A DNA stretch of 37,893 bases from a virus. Position numbers and translations under genes: made by a program. The notes below the pieces were generated by a model. The model saw only the letters and a list, made by a program, of their open reading frames with translations, made no database searches and was not told the DNA's origin. Below are positions 5,262-13,381 of this stretch, piece after piece; the first letter of the stretch is position 1; each line of letters begins with the position of its first letter. The stretch is taken from the IMG/VR virus record IMGVR_UViG_3300037847_001801, positions 1 to 37,893 of that record; one strand, 5' to 3'.

Positions 5262-7584
5262 AATCGATGCACAAATTGAACTCGAACGTGAACAAATCCG
5301 ACACGGACTTAATCAGCTTCGAGCAAACACCCAACATCTTGAGGAGAAGGACTATGCAAGTGCTTCAGTGTACGGCGTGGCTTCTGTTGAGCAGCTTCTG
5401 CCTAATGTGGTCCGTCGTATTGAGTCAACTACCCGCAGGATAACTGAAGGGCACAACGGCGTAGCGTTCAGAGAGATCTACAAGTATCTCAAAGACCTGG
5501 AGCCTGAGGCAGCCGCAGCTATAGCCTGCAAGGTCACGTTCGACAAGGTATTCAGTGTCAAGCCGAAGTCCCGCATCGTAGCAAACGTCTGCGATGCCAT
5601 TGGGACATCGATTGAAAACGAGTGCATGATTCGTTACTACGAACGCAACGTGCCTGGTCTGCTTCACACCATTAAAAAAAATTATTGGCACAAGTCCATG
5701 GGCACCCAACAAAGAGTGGTTGTCATCCGGACGTTGATCAATAGGTGTGAGGTAGATCACTGGGTCGCCTGGGGAAGGCAAGCACGCATACGACTAGGTG
5801 GCTGGTTACTCGACTGCGTTTCGCTGACGAGTGGCTGGTTCATGGTTGAGATGCGGCGAGAGGGCTCTAAACGAGTCAACTACATGGCACCTTCACCAGA
5901 GTTCCTAAGCATCAAAGATCAGGTTATGGAACAGGCTGAGCTGTTCAGTCCTGTTGCCTGGCCGATGTTAATTGAACCTAAAGACTGGTCCAACGAAACC
6001 CCTGGTGGTTACCTGTTGAACGAGGTCATGAAGGGTCATGAAATGGTGCGCAGGGGCGACCCCACATGTATACAGGGAGAGACGCCAATCCAGTTTCTGA
6101 ACAAGATTCAGAAGGTGGCGTACGAACTCAATCCTTTCATCGTAGGCGTAGCTGAGAGGCTACAAGAACGACAGATTGAGGTCGGCAAGTTCATCCCTGT
6201 CATCTCGCTTGACCTGCCGCCAAAGCCCGTAGACATTGCCGAGAACAAAGAGTCTCGCAAAGACTACTGTCGGCGTGCGGCTGAGGTCATGAACGTCAAC
6301 GCACAAGCATTCGGAAGATCATGCCGTACACGCATGACCATGAACGCTGTGAAGATCTTCAAGAAACACAAGAAGTTCTACTGTCCGTACAGCGCCGATT
6401 ATCGGGGCCGGGTGTATCCAATCCCTGCGTTCTTGACACCCCAAGACACAGACTTTGGTAAGTCGCTGATTCGTTTTCACGATGAGGCGTTTGTGACACC
6501 CGAGGCAGAACAATGGTTGGCGTTCCAAGTTGCCACCACATACGGTCTTGACAAAGCAACTATGCAAGAGAGACTGGAGTGGACGGCGGCAAACCACCCG
6601 CTCATCACAGCCATCGCCACTAACCCAGACGACAACCTTGGAGACTGGGAAGGTGCTGATGAACCGTGGCAGTTCCTTGCAGCCTGTGAGGAATATCATG
6701 CATGTGTCATTACATGCACCCGTCAGTTCACAAAATTGATGGTCGCCACAGACGCAACCTGCTCAGGACTACAGATCCTGGCTGGTTTGGCCCGTGATGA
6801 ATCGACTGCAAAGTTGGTCAACGTTATCCCTGGTGACAAGCCACAGGATGCGTACAAAGTTATAGCTGAACACGCGAAACCTAACGTCCCTGATTGTGTC
6901 AAACCACACATGGATCGTAAGGTGACCAAGAGAACAGTTATGACGATTCCTTATAATGCAAAGCCATTTTCTAACAGAGGTTACATACGTGATGCACTGA
7001 GAGAAAAAGGATTTGAGATTGAAAAGGATGACCTGACTGCAACAGTCAAGGCTGTCAGAGATGCGATGGAAGTCGTTGTCCCTGGGCCTATGAAAGTGAT
7101 GAAATGGATTGAATCTGAAGTAGCTGCTGCCATTGATCGTGGTGAGCAACAGATCAGATGGGTCACACCATCAGGCTTTGTTGTTACACAACGTCTTATG
7201 AAAAGAAAACTGAAGCACATTGAACTTCAGTTACTTGGTCGGTGCAAGGTCTCCGTCTCAACTGAAGAGGTAGAGAAGGTTGACAAAGCACACCATAAAA
7301 ATGCAACTGCTCCAAATTTAATCCATTCGCTTGATGCCTCGCTGCTGGCACTTTCTACAATACGTTTCAACGCTCCGGTGGCCCTCATACACGACTCGGT
7401 TTTATGTCGTGCTACTGACATGGGTGTTCTTTCATCCATCGTTCGTGAGACATACATGCATCTCTTTGCAGAGCATGACTACCTCAAGACGTTTGCCATG
7501 CAGATCGGCGCTGAAACAGAACCACCAATCATTGGTGACCTTGAACCGTCACGAGTGATTGATTCCACCTACTTTTTTTGCTGA
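5245..7584 (+). CDS. T7-like single-subunit RNA polymerase
   Basis: DNA-directed RNA polymerase that transcribes the middle and late phage genes. 779 residues from the chosen start, against 883 in T7. Catalytic residues align with T7: D503 in ATDATCSG (T7 D537), K562 and Y570 in KRTVMTIPYN (T7 K631 and Y639, the same 8-residue spacing) and D717 in LIHDS (T7 D812). The C-terminus ends in STYFFC, resembling the aromatic 'foot' of T7 (FAFA). The frame is open to a TTG at 5152 with another ATG at 5212. I chose 5245 because similarity begins just after it, though its GAGGAGG lies directly against the ATG. No integrase gene follows it, unlike some Prochlorococcus podoviruses. Confidence 0.96.
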   Translation: MPTESEIDAQIELEREQIRHGLNQLRANTQHLEEKDYASASVYGVASVEQLLPNVVRRIESTTRRITEGHNGVAFREIYKYLKDLEPEAAAAIACKVTFDKVFSVKPKSRIVANVCDAIGTSIENECMIRYYERNVPGLLHTIKKNYWHKSMGTQQRVVVIRTLINRCEVDHWVAWGRQARIRLGGWLLDCVSLTSGWFMVEMRREGSKRVNYMAPSPEFLSIKDQVMEQAELFSPVAWPMLIEPKDWSNETPGGYLLNEVMKGHEMVRRGDPTCIQGETPIQFLNKIQKVAYELNPFIVGVAERLQERQIEVGKFIPVISLDLPPKPVDIAENKESRKDYCRRAAEVMNVNAQAFGRSCRTRMTMNAVKIFKKHKKFYCPYSADYRGRVYPIPAFLTPQDTDFGKSLIRFHDEAFVTPEAEQWLAFQVATTYGLDKATMQERLEWTAANHPLITAIATNPDDNLGDWEGADEPWQFLAACEEYHACVITCTRQFTKLMVATDATCSGLQILAGLARDESTAKLVNVIPGDKPQDAYKVIAEHAKPNVPDCVKPHMDRKVTKRTVMTIPYNAKPFSNRGYIRDALREKGFEIEKDDLTATVKAVRDAMEVVVPGPMKVMKWIESEVAAAIDRGEQQIRWVTPSGFVVTQRLMKRKLKHIELQLLGRCKVSVSTEEVEKVDKAHHKNATAPNLIHSLDASLLALSTIRFNAPVALIHDSVLCRATDMGVLSSIVRETYMHLFAEHDYLKTFAMQIGAETEPPIIGDLEPSRVIDSTYFFC

Positions 7585-8153
7585 TGAAAAAGATCATCAA
7601 GACCCCTGAGCCTGTCGTTCTTGACGGCTTTCAGGCCATCTTGCAGGTCAGCCAGTTCGGTAAGTTCCAACTGGAGGCAATCCTTGACGACACCATCATT
7701 GATGTCCTTGAGGCAGATCGCCCCGCTGCTCTTGACTGGGCCGCTTCTAAACAAAAGAAGCGTGACTACAAAACCAACGACGAACCCTGGAAGCCTGTCT
7801 CTGAGGGTAAGTACAAGACTCGGTTTACCTGGAGTGATGATGCTAAGCCTGTCATTGTTGACACTGAAGGCACCGTCATCGAAGACGACACCCTGCCTCT
7901 CTACAACGGGAGCAAGGTCAAGTTGGCTTTCTACCAGAAGCCGTACTCCCTGCCCACTGGCACGATTGGCACACGCCTTGTAATGGAGGCGATTCAGGTT
8001 GTCGCATTAGCAGGGTCTGCTGGTGTTGACATCGGTGATGCTGATGACACAGATCCTGCCGCAATGTTCGGCAAGACTGAAGGCTTCAAGCTTGGTGATC
8101 CAAATGTCGTGAGTGACGTCAGCAATGACGCTGCTCTTGAAGATGACTTCTGA
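7584..8153 (+). CDS. Single-stranded DNA-binding protein (T7 gp2.5-like)
   Basis: Binds single-stranded DNA and coordinates polymerase and primase-helicase at the fork. 189 residues, with an OB-fold-like beta-rich body (LPLYNGSKVKLAFYQKPY, residues about 107-124). The acidic C-terminal tail ends in ALEDDF; an acidic tail with terminal Phe is the hallmark of T7 gp2.5 and docks on other replication proteins. The start overlaps the RNA polymerase stop (TGATG), and a TGATG junction also links it to endonuclease I. Position between polymerase and gp3 matches T7-like cyanophages. Confidence 0.88.
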   Translation: MKKIIKTPEPVVLDGFQAILQVSQFGKFQLEAILDDTIIDVLEADRPAALDWAASKQKKRDYKTNDEPWKPVSEGKYKTRFTWSDDAKPVIVDTEGTVIEDDTLPLYNGSKVKLAFYQKPYSLPTGTIGTRLVMEAIQVVALAGSAGVDIGDADDTDPAAMFGKTEGFKLGDPNVVSDVSNDAALEDDF

Positions 8154-8506
8154 TGGCATTTAGGTCCAAGCTCGAAGAGAAAGTAGCGGACCTGTTGGTT
8201 GACCTTGACGTCAAGTACGAATACGAAAGCGTCAAGGTTGACTACACTATCTCTCACCTGTACTGCCCTGACTTTGTGCTGCCTAACGGTGTGCACTTGG
8301 AATGCAAAGGGTATTGGGATAGTGCTGACCGTCGCAAGATCAAAGCTGTCAGGCAACAAAACCCTGATCTCGATCTGCGGATGGTCTTTCAGTCTCCGTT
8401 CAACACCATCTCTAAAAAATCCAAAACCACCTACGCCCAATACTGCGAGAAGCTGGGCATCCCCTGGTGTTCATACGCCAACATTCCAATCAAATGGCTC
8501 ACTTAG
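8153..8506 (+). CDS. Endonuclease I, Holliday-junction resolvase (T7 gp3-like)
   Basis: Resolves branched DNA and degrades host DNA. 117 residues (T7: 149). AFRSKLEEK aligns with T7 AFRSGLEDK, including the active-site Glu (T7 E20). PDFVLPNGVHLECKG aligns with T7 PDFLLPNGIFVETKG, which supplies D55, E65 and K67; all four catalytic residues are present. The N-terminal extension and basic C-terminal tail of T7 gp3 are absent. TGATG overlap with SSB; the end overlaps the primase-helicase start. Confidence 0.93.
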   Translation: MAFRSKLEEKVADLLVDLDVKYEYESVKVDYTISHLYCPDFVLPNGVHLECKGYWDSADRRKIKAVRQQNPDLDLRMVFQSPFNTISKKSKTTYAQYCEKLGIPWCSYANIPIKWLT

Positions 8507-10098
8507 AGAGCGAGTTTGTTAGGCACATGGCCTGTCCTAACTGCGGTTCTTCAGATGCCAACGCTCTGTACACCGATGGTCACACGTTTTGTCACAAGTG
8601 TCACTACCGCACAGGCAGTGATGGCTCAACATCCAATCACACTCACACCATGTCCGATGTTCAACTTAAAGGGTCTGCTACCCGACTGGTTACACGGAAG
8701 ATTAGTGAAAAGACCGCAGAGCTGTTCAAAACCTACAAGGATGGACAAGTTCTACGCCACTATTACTACGATGTGGATGGAAAGCTTACTGGGGCTAAGG
8801 TAAGGACCAAAGGTAAAGACTTTCGCTGTGAAGGTGAGGTCAGCACCCTGTATGGAATGCAACTGTTCCGTCACAAAACGACAAGCAAGTCAAAAAAACT
8901 TGTCATCGTCGAAGGGGAAATGGATGCCATGAGCGTTTGGGAGGCCCAACCAAATTGGGATGTGGTCTCCATCCCCAACGGTGCACCCGCTGCAAAGAAA
9001 GCAATACAAAAACATTACGAATGGGTTAATTACTACGACAAAATAGTCATTTTCCCCGACAACGATGAGACAGGCCAGAAGGCCGCTGTTGAAATGGCGA
9101 GTGTCTTACCACCTGGCAAGGCTTACATCGGCTTTCTAGCGGACTACAAGGATGCCTCAGAGGCTTTACAAGCCGGAGATGCAGAAGCTATCCGAGCTGT
9201 ATGTAATTACGATCATCAACAATACACACCCGATGGCATTGTCGATGCCAAAGACCTGCTAGAAATTGTAACGACACCCTCACCTCCTGCTGATCATGAC
9301 TACCCCTTTCAAGGATTACAAACAAAGCTTCACGGGATCAGGTTTGGGGAACTTACAACAATTACTGCGGGGTCTGGCATCGGAAAAAGCTCCTTCTGTC
9401 GTCAACTCGCAGTTGACCTTCTTAATACAGGAGAACGGGTCGGTTACCTGGCACTTGAAGAATCTAACCGCCGTACTGCTCTCGGACTCATGTCATCAGC
9501 AGTCGGAAAGTCCCTCCACATTGGAGAGCACAGTAAGCGAGAGCTGACTGAATACTTCGACAAAACCGTAGCTAACTGGAACCTCCACCTCTTTGACGGT
9601 TTTGGCAGCTATGACCCTGACCATATCTATAACCGGATTGAGTACATGGCATCGGGTTTAGAAACCCGTGTTGTGTTTCTCGATCACCTCAGCATTCTTT
9701 TGTCTGGCTTGGACGGAGACGAACGACGAATGCTGGACATCACCATGACCCGTCTCCGCAGTCTTGTGGAACGGACTGGTATTGCCATGTTCTTGGTGTC
9801 TCATTTACGCCGTACAACTAATGACAAATCACATGAGGAAGGAGGCCGGGTCACCCTCGGACAGTTGCGGGGATCCGCTGCTATTGCTCAGCTCAGCGAC
9901 TCTTGCGTTGCGCTCGAACGCGATCAGCAGAGCGGATCTAAATCAGCTTTTACAACAGTGCGAGTCCTTAAGAATAGATATTCTGGCGAGACTGGCATCG
10001 CGTGCACTTTAGATTACGACTTATCTACCTGTAAATTTAATGAAATTGAGACTCCCCAAGAGTTCGATCCAACAAATAAAACTACTTGGACCACCTAA
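8494..10098 (+). CDS. DNA primase-helicase (T7 gp4-like)
   Basis: Makes RNA primers and unwinds DNA ahead of the polymerase. 534 residues from ATG 8494; the frame extends to 8467, but MAHLESEF fits the zinc domain start. Zinc-binding domain: CPNC (C14, C17) and CHKC (C33, C36), close to T7 CDNCGSSDGNSLFSDGHTFC. TOPRIM motif LVIVEGEMDAMSVWEA near residues 138-153. RecA-like helicase domain with Walker A GSGIGKSS (293-300), and SHLRR in the C-terminal core. An internal ATG at 8650 (codon 53) lies where T7 starts its short gp4B form, but no ribosome-binding site is visible. Overlaps endonuclease I by 13 nt. Confidence 0.96.
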   Translation: MAHLESEFVRHMACPNCGSSDANALYTDGHTFCHKCHYRTGSDGSTSNHTHTMSDVQLKGSATRLVTRKISEKTAELFKTYKDGQVLRHYYYDVDGKLTGAKVRTKGKDFRCEGEVSTLYGMQLFRHKTTSKSKKLVIVEGEMDAMSVWEAQPNWDVVSIPNGAPAAKKAIQKHYEWVNYYDKIVIFPDNDETGQKAAVEMASVLPPGKAYIGFLADYKDASEALQAGDAEAIRAVCNYDHQQYTPDGIVDAKDLLEIVTTPSPPADHDYPFQGLQTKLHGIRFGELTTITAGSGIGKSSFCRQLAVDLLNTGERVGYLALEESNRRTALGLMSSAVGKSLHIGEHSKRELTEYFDKTVANWNLHLFDGFGSYDPDHIYNRIEYMASGLETRVVFLDHLSILLSGLDGDERRMLDITMTRLRSLVERTGIAMFLVSHLRRTTNDKSHEEGGRVTLGQLRGSAAIAQLSDSCVALERDQQSGSKSAFTTVRVLKNRYSGETGIACTLDYDLSTCKFNEIETPQEFDPTNKTTWTT

Positions 10099-10148
10099 CC
10101 CACCTACACCAGAAATGGTTGAACGTGCTCAATTCGTAGACAAAACCT

Positions 10149-10673
10149 ATGTCTGGAACCCTGGTATTCGATCTCGAAAGCAACGGACTTCTGAATGATG
10201 TTACCCGCATCCACTGCCTTGTTATCTATGAGCAGGAAACTGATCAGACGTGTGTTTACAACGATGAGGGTGACGCTGAGCCAATTACGCGCGGTGTCCA
10301 GAGGCTCGAAGATTGTGAGATCTTGGTCGGCCATAACATCATTGGATACGACCTCCCCTGTCTTCAGAAAATTTACCCGTGGTTCTCACCAACCGCCTTG
10401 GTTGTAGACACTCTGCTCCTGTCTCGTCTGTATCACACAGACATGCTGGACATTGACCACCGACACAAGTGGAATCAAATGCCACTGCAACTCTATGGCC
10501 GCCACTCATTAGAGAGTTACGGCTATAGGCTCGAAGAGTACAAGGGTTGCTTCGGTAAACACACCGACTGGCAAAACTGGTCTCAAGAGATGCAGGACTA
10601 CTGCGTACAAGACGTCAACGTAACTAAAAAGTTATGCGACCATTTCCACCCCTACCTGACTGGTGCTCGCTAG
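10149..10673 (+). CDS. DNA polymerase, 3'-5' exonuclease part (T7 gp5 N-terminal half)
   Basis: Proofreading half of a T7-type family A polymerase, as a separate 174-residue ORF. All three Exo motifs are there: VFDLESNGLL (D8, E10; T7 D5 and E7), VGHNIIGYDLPCL (T7 D65) and YCVQDVNVTKKL (T7 D174), plus LVVDTLLLSRL. It ends where T7 gp5 would continue into the polymerase domain. The polymerase ORF is in the -1 frame and overlaps by 40 nt. It could be a true separate subunit, a product joined by -1 frameshifting near AAAAAG (10626-10631), or the result of a sequencing error. I vaguely recall similar splits in other cyanopodoviruses but cannot verify this. Confidence 0.9.
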   Translation: MSGTLVFDLESNGLLNDVTRIHCLVIYEQETDQTCVYNDEGDAEPITRGVQRLEDCEILVGHNIIGYDLPCLQKIYPWFSPTALVVDTLLLSRLYHTDMLDIDHRHKWNQMPLQLYGRHSLESYGYRLEEYKGCFGKHTDWQNWSQEMQDYCVQDVNVTKKLCDHFHPYLTGAR

Positions 10674-11905
10674 AACATCAGGTAGCACAAATCCTCACCC
10701 AACAGGAACTCCATGGATGGTATTTTGATGAACGCGCTGCATGGCAACTGTCATCTGCTCTGCGAAAAGAGCTTGAAGACACTTGTCGATTACTACAAAA
10801 CCGGCATCCTTTCTACCCACGATCGGAATTTACTCCTAAAGCAAATAACCGACGCTACGGGTATATTGCCGGAGCAACATTCACCCGCACCACCGAACTC
10901 AATCCTGTATCACGTGACCACATAGCGTGGTGCTTACAAGAGCATTACAAATGGGAGCCGACACAACATACACCGACGGGCAAGGTCCTGATCGACGAAA
11001 CTGTGCTGAAGGAGGTTGCTGCAAGTGGGATTACGATTGCAGAGGACTTCTTGAAGTGTCTAACTATTACAAAGAAATTGGGGATGATCTCGGAAGGCGT
11101 GAACGCATGGCTGAAGCTATGTACGAGTGCTAGCCGCATACATCACCACTGTTCAGTTGCAACTAATACCCATAGATGTGCCCACCGTAAACCTAATTTA
11201 AGTCAAGTACCTTCTGATCATGATTGTAGACAACTGTTCAAAGCAACGCCTGGTCAAGTTATGGTGGGTGCCGATCTTAGCGGCATCGAGCTTAGGATGC
11301 TCGCACATTACCTATCTAAATGGTCTAAAGAATTTGCCGACACCCTCCTTACCGGAGACATCCATCAAGTCAATGCCGATCGAGTCGGTGTCTCCAGATC
11401 TGAAATCAAGCGGATCACGTATTGTTTCACCTATGGCGGGGGAAATCTTAAATTAGGCAAGACTTTTAATGACCAACTATCTGACGAACAAGCAAAAGCA
11501 AAGGGGGCAGAACTCAGAGAAGCGTTTGTTTCTTCTATTGATGGCCTTGCAGAATTGCTTGCGTCTATAAAAAAGGCAAGTCAAAAAGGCTACGTAAAAT
11601 CTATCGACGGCAGACCTATCAAGGTTGAGAGTCAACATAAAGCACTCAACTACCTGCTCCAGTCAGGGGCCGGGTGTGTCGCGAAGCGTTGGCTGGTATT
11701 GACACACGAGTCTCTTAAAGACATTGACTGTCACCAACTTGCGTTTATCCACGACGAATTGCAGTACGAAACCCACCCTAAAAATGCAGAGTATCTTTCA
11801 TCGTGTCTTCTCGAATCAGCACGACGAGCCGGAGAATACTACAATCTCCGCGTACCAATCGCTGCCGAAGCCAAGTGCGGAGACAGTTGGGCTGACGTTC
11901 ACTGA
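10634..11905 (+). CDS. DNA polymerase, polymerase domain (T7 gp5 C-terminal part)
   Basis: Replicative polymerase domain, 423 residues. Motif A GADLSGIELRMLAH (D214; T7 AGIDASGLELRCLAH), motif B RSEIKRITYCFTYGGG, with Tyr at the position of T7 Y526, and motif C FIHDELQ (D374). HRCAHRKPNLSQVP matches the T7 GRATHAFPNLAQIP segment. Between the thumb and SRDHI there are about 47 residues where T7 has about 83, so the thioredoxin-binding insertion is mostly missing. The start is ATG 10634, inside the exonuclease ORF and without a clear ribosome-binding site. The 3' end overlaps the homing endonuclease frame. Confidence 0.94.
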   Translation: MRPFPPLPDWCSLEHQVAQILTQQELHGWYFDERAAWQLSSALRKELEDTCRLLQNRHPFYPRSEFTPKANNRRYGYIAGATFTRTTELNPVSRDHIAWCLQEHYKWEPTQHTPTGKVLIDETVLKEVAASGITIAEDFLKCLTITKKLGMISEGVNAWLKLCTSASRIHHHCSVATNTHRCAHRKPNLSQVPSDHDCRQLFKATPGQVMVGADLSGIELRMLAHYLSKWSKEFADTLLTGDIHQVNADRVGVSRSEIKRITYCFTYGGGNLKLGKTFNDQLSDEQAKAKGAELREAFVSSIDGLAELLASIKKASQKGYVKSIDGRPIKVESQHKALNYLLQSGAGCVAKRWLVLTHESLKDIDCHQLAFIHDELQYETHPKNAEYLSSCLLESARRAGEYYNLRVPIAAEAKCGDSWADVH

Positions 11906-12224
11906 TCCGTTTGCCTGGGCCATTGGCATCTTTGAAGGCGAAGGTTGTCTGACTTACGACAGCACGAATGACGGATGGGCTATGAAGGTCAAAATGACTG
12001 ACATGGATGTCCTGTGGTCTTTCTACGAGGCTATTGGCTGTGTCGGTAACCTCAGTGCCCTTCGTAAAAGTCCATCACAAAAAGAGCACCACAAACCTTA
12101 CGGTGTTTGGAGAACATCCAAACGTGAGGTTATTAGGGAACTTGTAATCAGATTCTACCCTTACATGCACGAACGTCGCCGTGCGAAATGTGACGAGTTC
12201 TTTGCCTGGTACCACTCAAAATGA
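11784..12224 (+). CDS. LAGLIDADG-type homing endonuclease (start uncertain)
   Basis: The frame after the polymerase stop encodes FAWAIGIFEGEGCL, a LAGLIDADG-family helix with the acidic catalytic residue. The rest of a single-motif domain follows (alternating strands, PYGVWRTSKREVIREL, then a Tyr/Arg-rich helix FYPYMHERRRAKC). The domain begins almost exactly at the polymerase stop (11903-11905). No ATG, GTG or TTG lies between 11846 and the motif, so translation must start inside the polymerase gene (ATG 11784 or TTG 11724) or come from a shift out of the polymerase frame. It ends in an ATGA overlap with the exonuclease. Such enzymes are selfish elements that cut related genomes; target unknown. 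Confidence 0.75.
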   Translation: MQSIFHRVFSNQHDEPENTTISAYQSLPKPSAETVGLTFTDPFAWAIGIFEGEGCLTYDSTNDGWAMKVKMTDMDVLWSFYEAIGCVGNLSALRKSPSQKEHHKPYGVWRTSKREVIRELVIRFYPYMHERRRAKCDEFFAWYHSK

Positions 12225-12985
12225 AACTGCTCATCGACGCTGACTTCATTGTCTACAAGTGCTGTGCAGCAGCAGAGTCAGAGATTGACTTTGGTGACGA
12301 CGTGATTGTTGTTACCAGCAAGTTCAGCGAGGCATACGCTGCAGTTGAACGTGAGATCGTCAAGATTCGCTCAGAGTTCATGCTTGCAGAACCTGTGCTG
12401 TTCTTCAGTGACTCTAAAAATTTTAGGAAAAAAATTTACCCAGATTACAAGGGTCATCGAAATCGTAAGAAGCCTTGTGGCTATCGCCGCGTAATTTCTG
12501 AACTTTCGATGTTCTACAAGGTCATTCGCATCGCTGAGCTGGAGGCTGACGATGCTATGGGTATCTATGCAACCCACGAGCCTGGCAACATCATCGTCAG
12601 TCCTGACAAAGACATGCGCCAGATTCCTGGCAGGTTGTATGACCTGAAAGAAACTGTGGACATCACGCCAGAAGAGGGTATGAAATGGCATTTGATTCAG
12701 ACACTTGCTGGTGACCAGACCGATGGTTACAGCGGTGTGCCTGGTGTCGGTGTCAAACGTGCTATCGACTTGCTTGAAAAAGATGGTTACACATGGGACA
12801 CAGTTGTCAAAGCATTTAAGTCCAAAGAATTGGATGAAGACACTGCATTGATGAACGCACGTCTCGCAAAAATCCTACAGCATACTGATTATGATGCAGT
12901 CGAAAGAAGAGTCATACCATGGCTTCCCACCTCCACCAGTAGTCGAACTGACGATGGAGCAGCAGTTCAAACTGAGACAGCTTGA
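12221..12985 (+). CDS. 5'-3' exonuclease (T7 gp6-like, FEN family)
   Basis: Removes RNA primers and degrades host DNA to feed dNTP pools. 254 residues. FEN/PIN-type acidic motifs: LLIDADF (D6, D8) at the N-terminus, ELEADDAMG and SPDKDMRQIPG in the middle, GDQTDGYSGVPGVGVKRA as the helix-hairpin-helix with its metal-binding Asp residues. Length and order fit T7 gp6 (300 aa). Its 3' end is overlapped for 95 nt by the NblA-like ORF, so its last 30 or so residues (Ser/Thr-rich) may be under dual constraint. Confidence 0.93.
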   Translation: MKLLIDADFIVYKCCAAAESEIDFGDDVIVVTSKFSEAYAAVEREIVKIRSEFMLAEPVLFFSDSKNFRKKIYPDYKGHRNRKKPCGYRRVISELSMFYKVIRIAELEADDAMGIYATHEPGNIIVSPDKDMRQIPGRLYDLKETVDITPEEGMKWHLIQTLAGDQTDGYSGVPGVGVKRAIDLLEKDGYTWDTVVKAFKSKELDEDTALMNARLAKILQHTDYDAVERRVIPWLPTSTSSRTDDGAAVQTETA

Positions 12986-13133
12986 GGATCTCTTAGAAAC
13001 TGCAGACCGCAAAGACATCATCACTGTCTACCTTGCATTACAACGGCAGAACTTCTGCCTGTCCAACACTGTTACAAACCTGGTTAAGAAATGGCCCAAC
13101 AATCCCCTGCTCACTACACCCGAGGAGCAATAG
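12891..13133 (+). CDS. nblA: NblA-like phycobilisome degradation adaptor
   Basis: 80-residue ORF whose core ELTMEQQFKLRQLEDLLE is close to the NblA signature (LSLEQQFxLRxxE). The second helix, with LALQRQN...NLVKKW, matches the NblA pattern of Q-x-N and a final Lys-x-x-Trp. NblA is a small helical protein that hands phycobilisomes to Clp protease. Phage copies are known from Microcystis phage Ma-LMM01 and Planktothrix phage PaV-LD, and I recall one reported from an uncultured marine cyanophage. About 20 residues precede the core; starts at 12891, 12894 or 12954 are possible. It overlaps the exonuclease by 95 nt and DUF3310 by 43 nt. It implies a host with phycobilisomes. Confidence 0.72.
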   Translation: MMQSKEESYHGFPPPPVVELTMEQQFKLRQLEDLLETADRKDIITVYLALQRQNFCLSNTVTNLVKKWPNNPLLTTPEEQ

Positions 13134-13381
13134 AGGTATGGGATTTTATCCGTGACCAAGAACTCAACTATCACCTCGGCAACGCAATTAAGTATATTTG
13201 CAGAGCCGGTTTCAAGGGTGATAATACCAAGACTCAAGACCTTAAAAAAGCTATCCACTATCTTGAAAATGAACTCCTACATTCATCGCAGCCTGATGAC
13301 GATGGCCGAACAGTTCCGCTCAGCGTATATGTTGATGACTGGGGTAGCGGAAAGAGGCATTCAGAAAGCTTTGATCGATGA
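13091..13381 (+). CDS. DUF3310 (SaV-like) protein
   Basis: 96 residues. The first 62 match the DUF3310 pattern: HYTRGAIEVWDFI, LNYHLGNAIKYICRAG, KTQDLKKAIHYLENEL. This small helical domain is widespread in phages and is often beside nucleotide-metabolism genes. Its biochemical role is not established. The last 30 or so residues are Asp/Ser/Gly-rich and lie over the MazG-like gene. The neighbourhood with MazG and ribonucleotide reductase supports a nucleotide-related role by inference only. Confidence 0.85.
   Translation: MAQQSPAHYTRGAIEVWDFIRDQELNYHLGNAIKYICRAGFKGDNTKTQDLKKAIHYLENELLHSSQPDDDGRTVPLSVYVDDWGSGKRHSESFDR

Noticed and set aside
5690-5720. GGGCACCC within the RNA polymerase gene as a Syn5-like promoter
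   Set aside because: Lacks the following GTAA, lies in the coding region away from any gene start.
10115-10198. 27-codon ORF between primase-helicase and exonuclease
   Set aside because: Overlaps the exonuclease start in another frame, without ribosome-binding site or recognisable composition.
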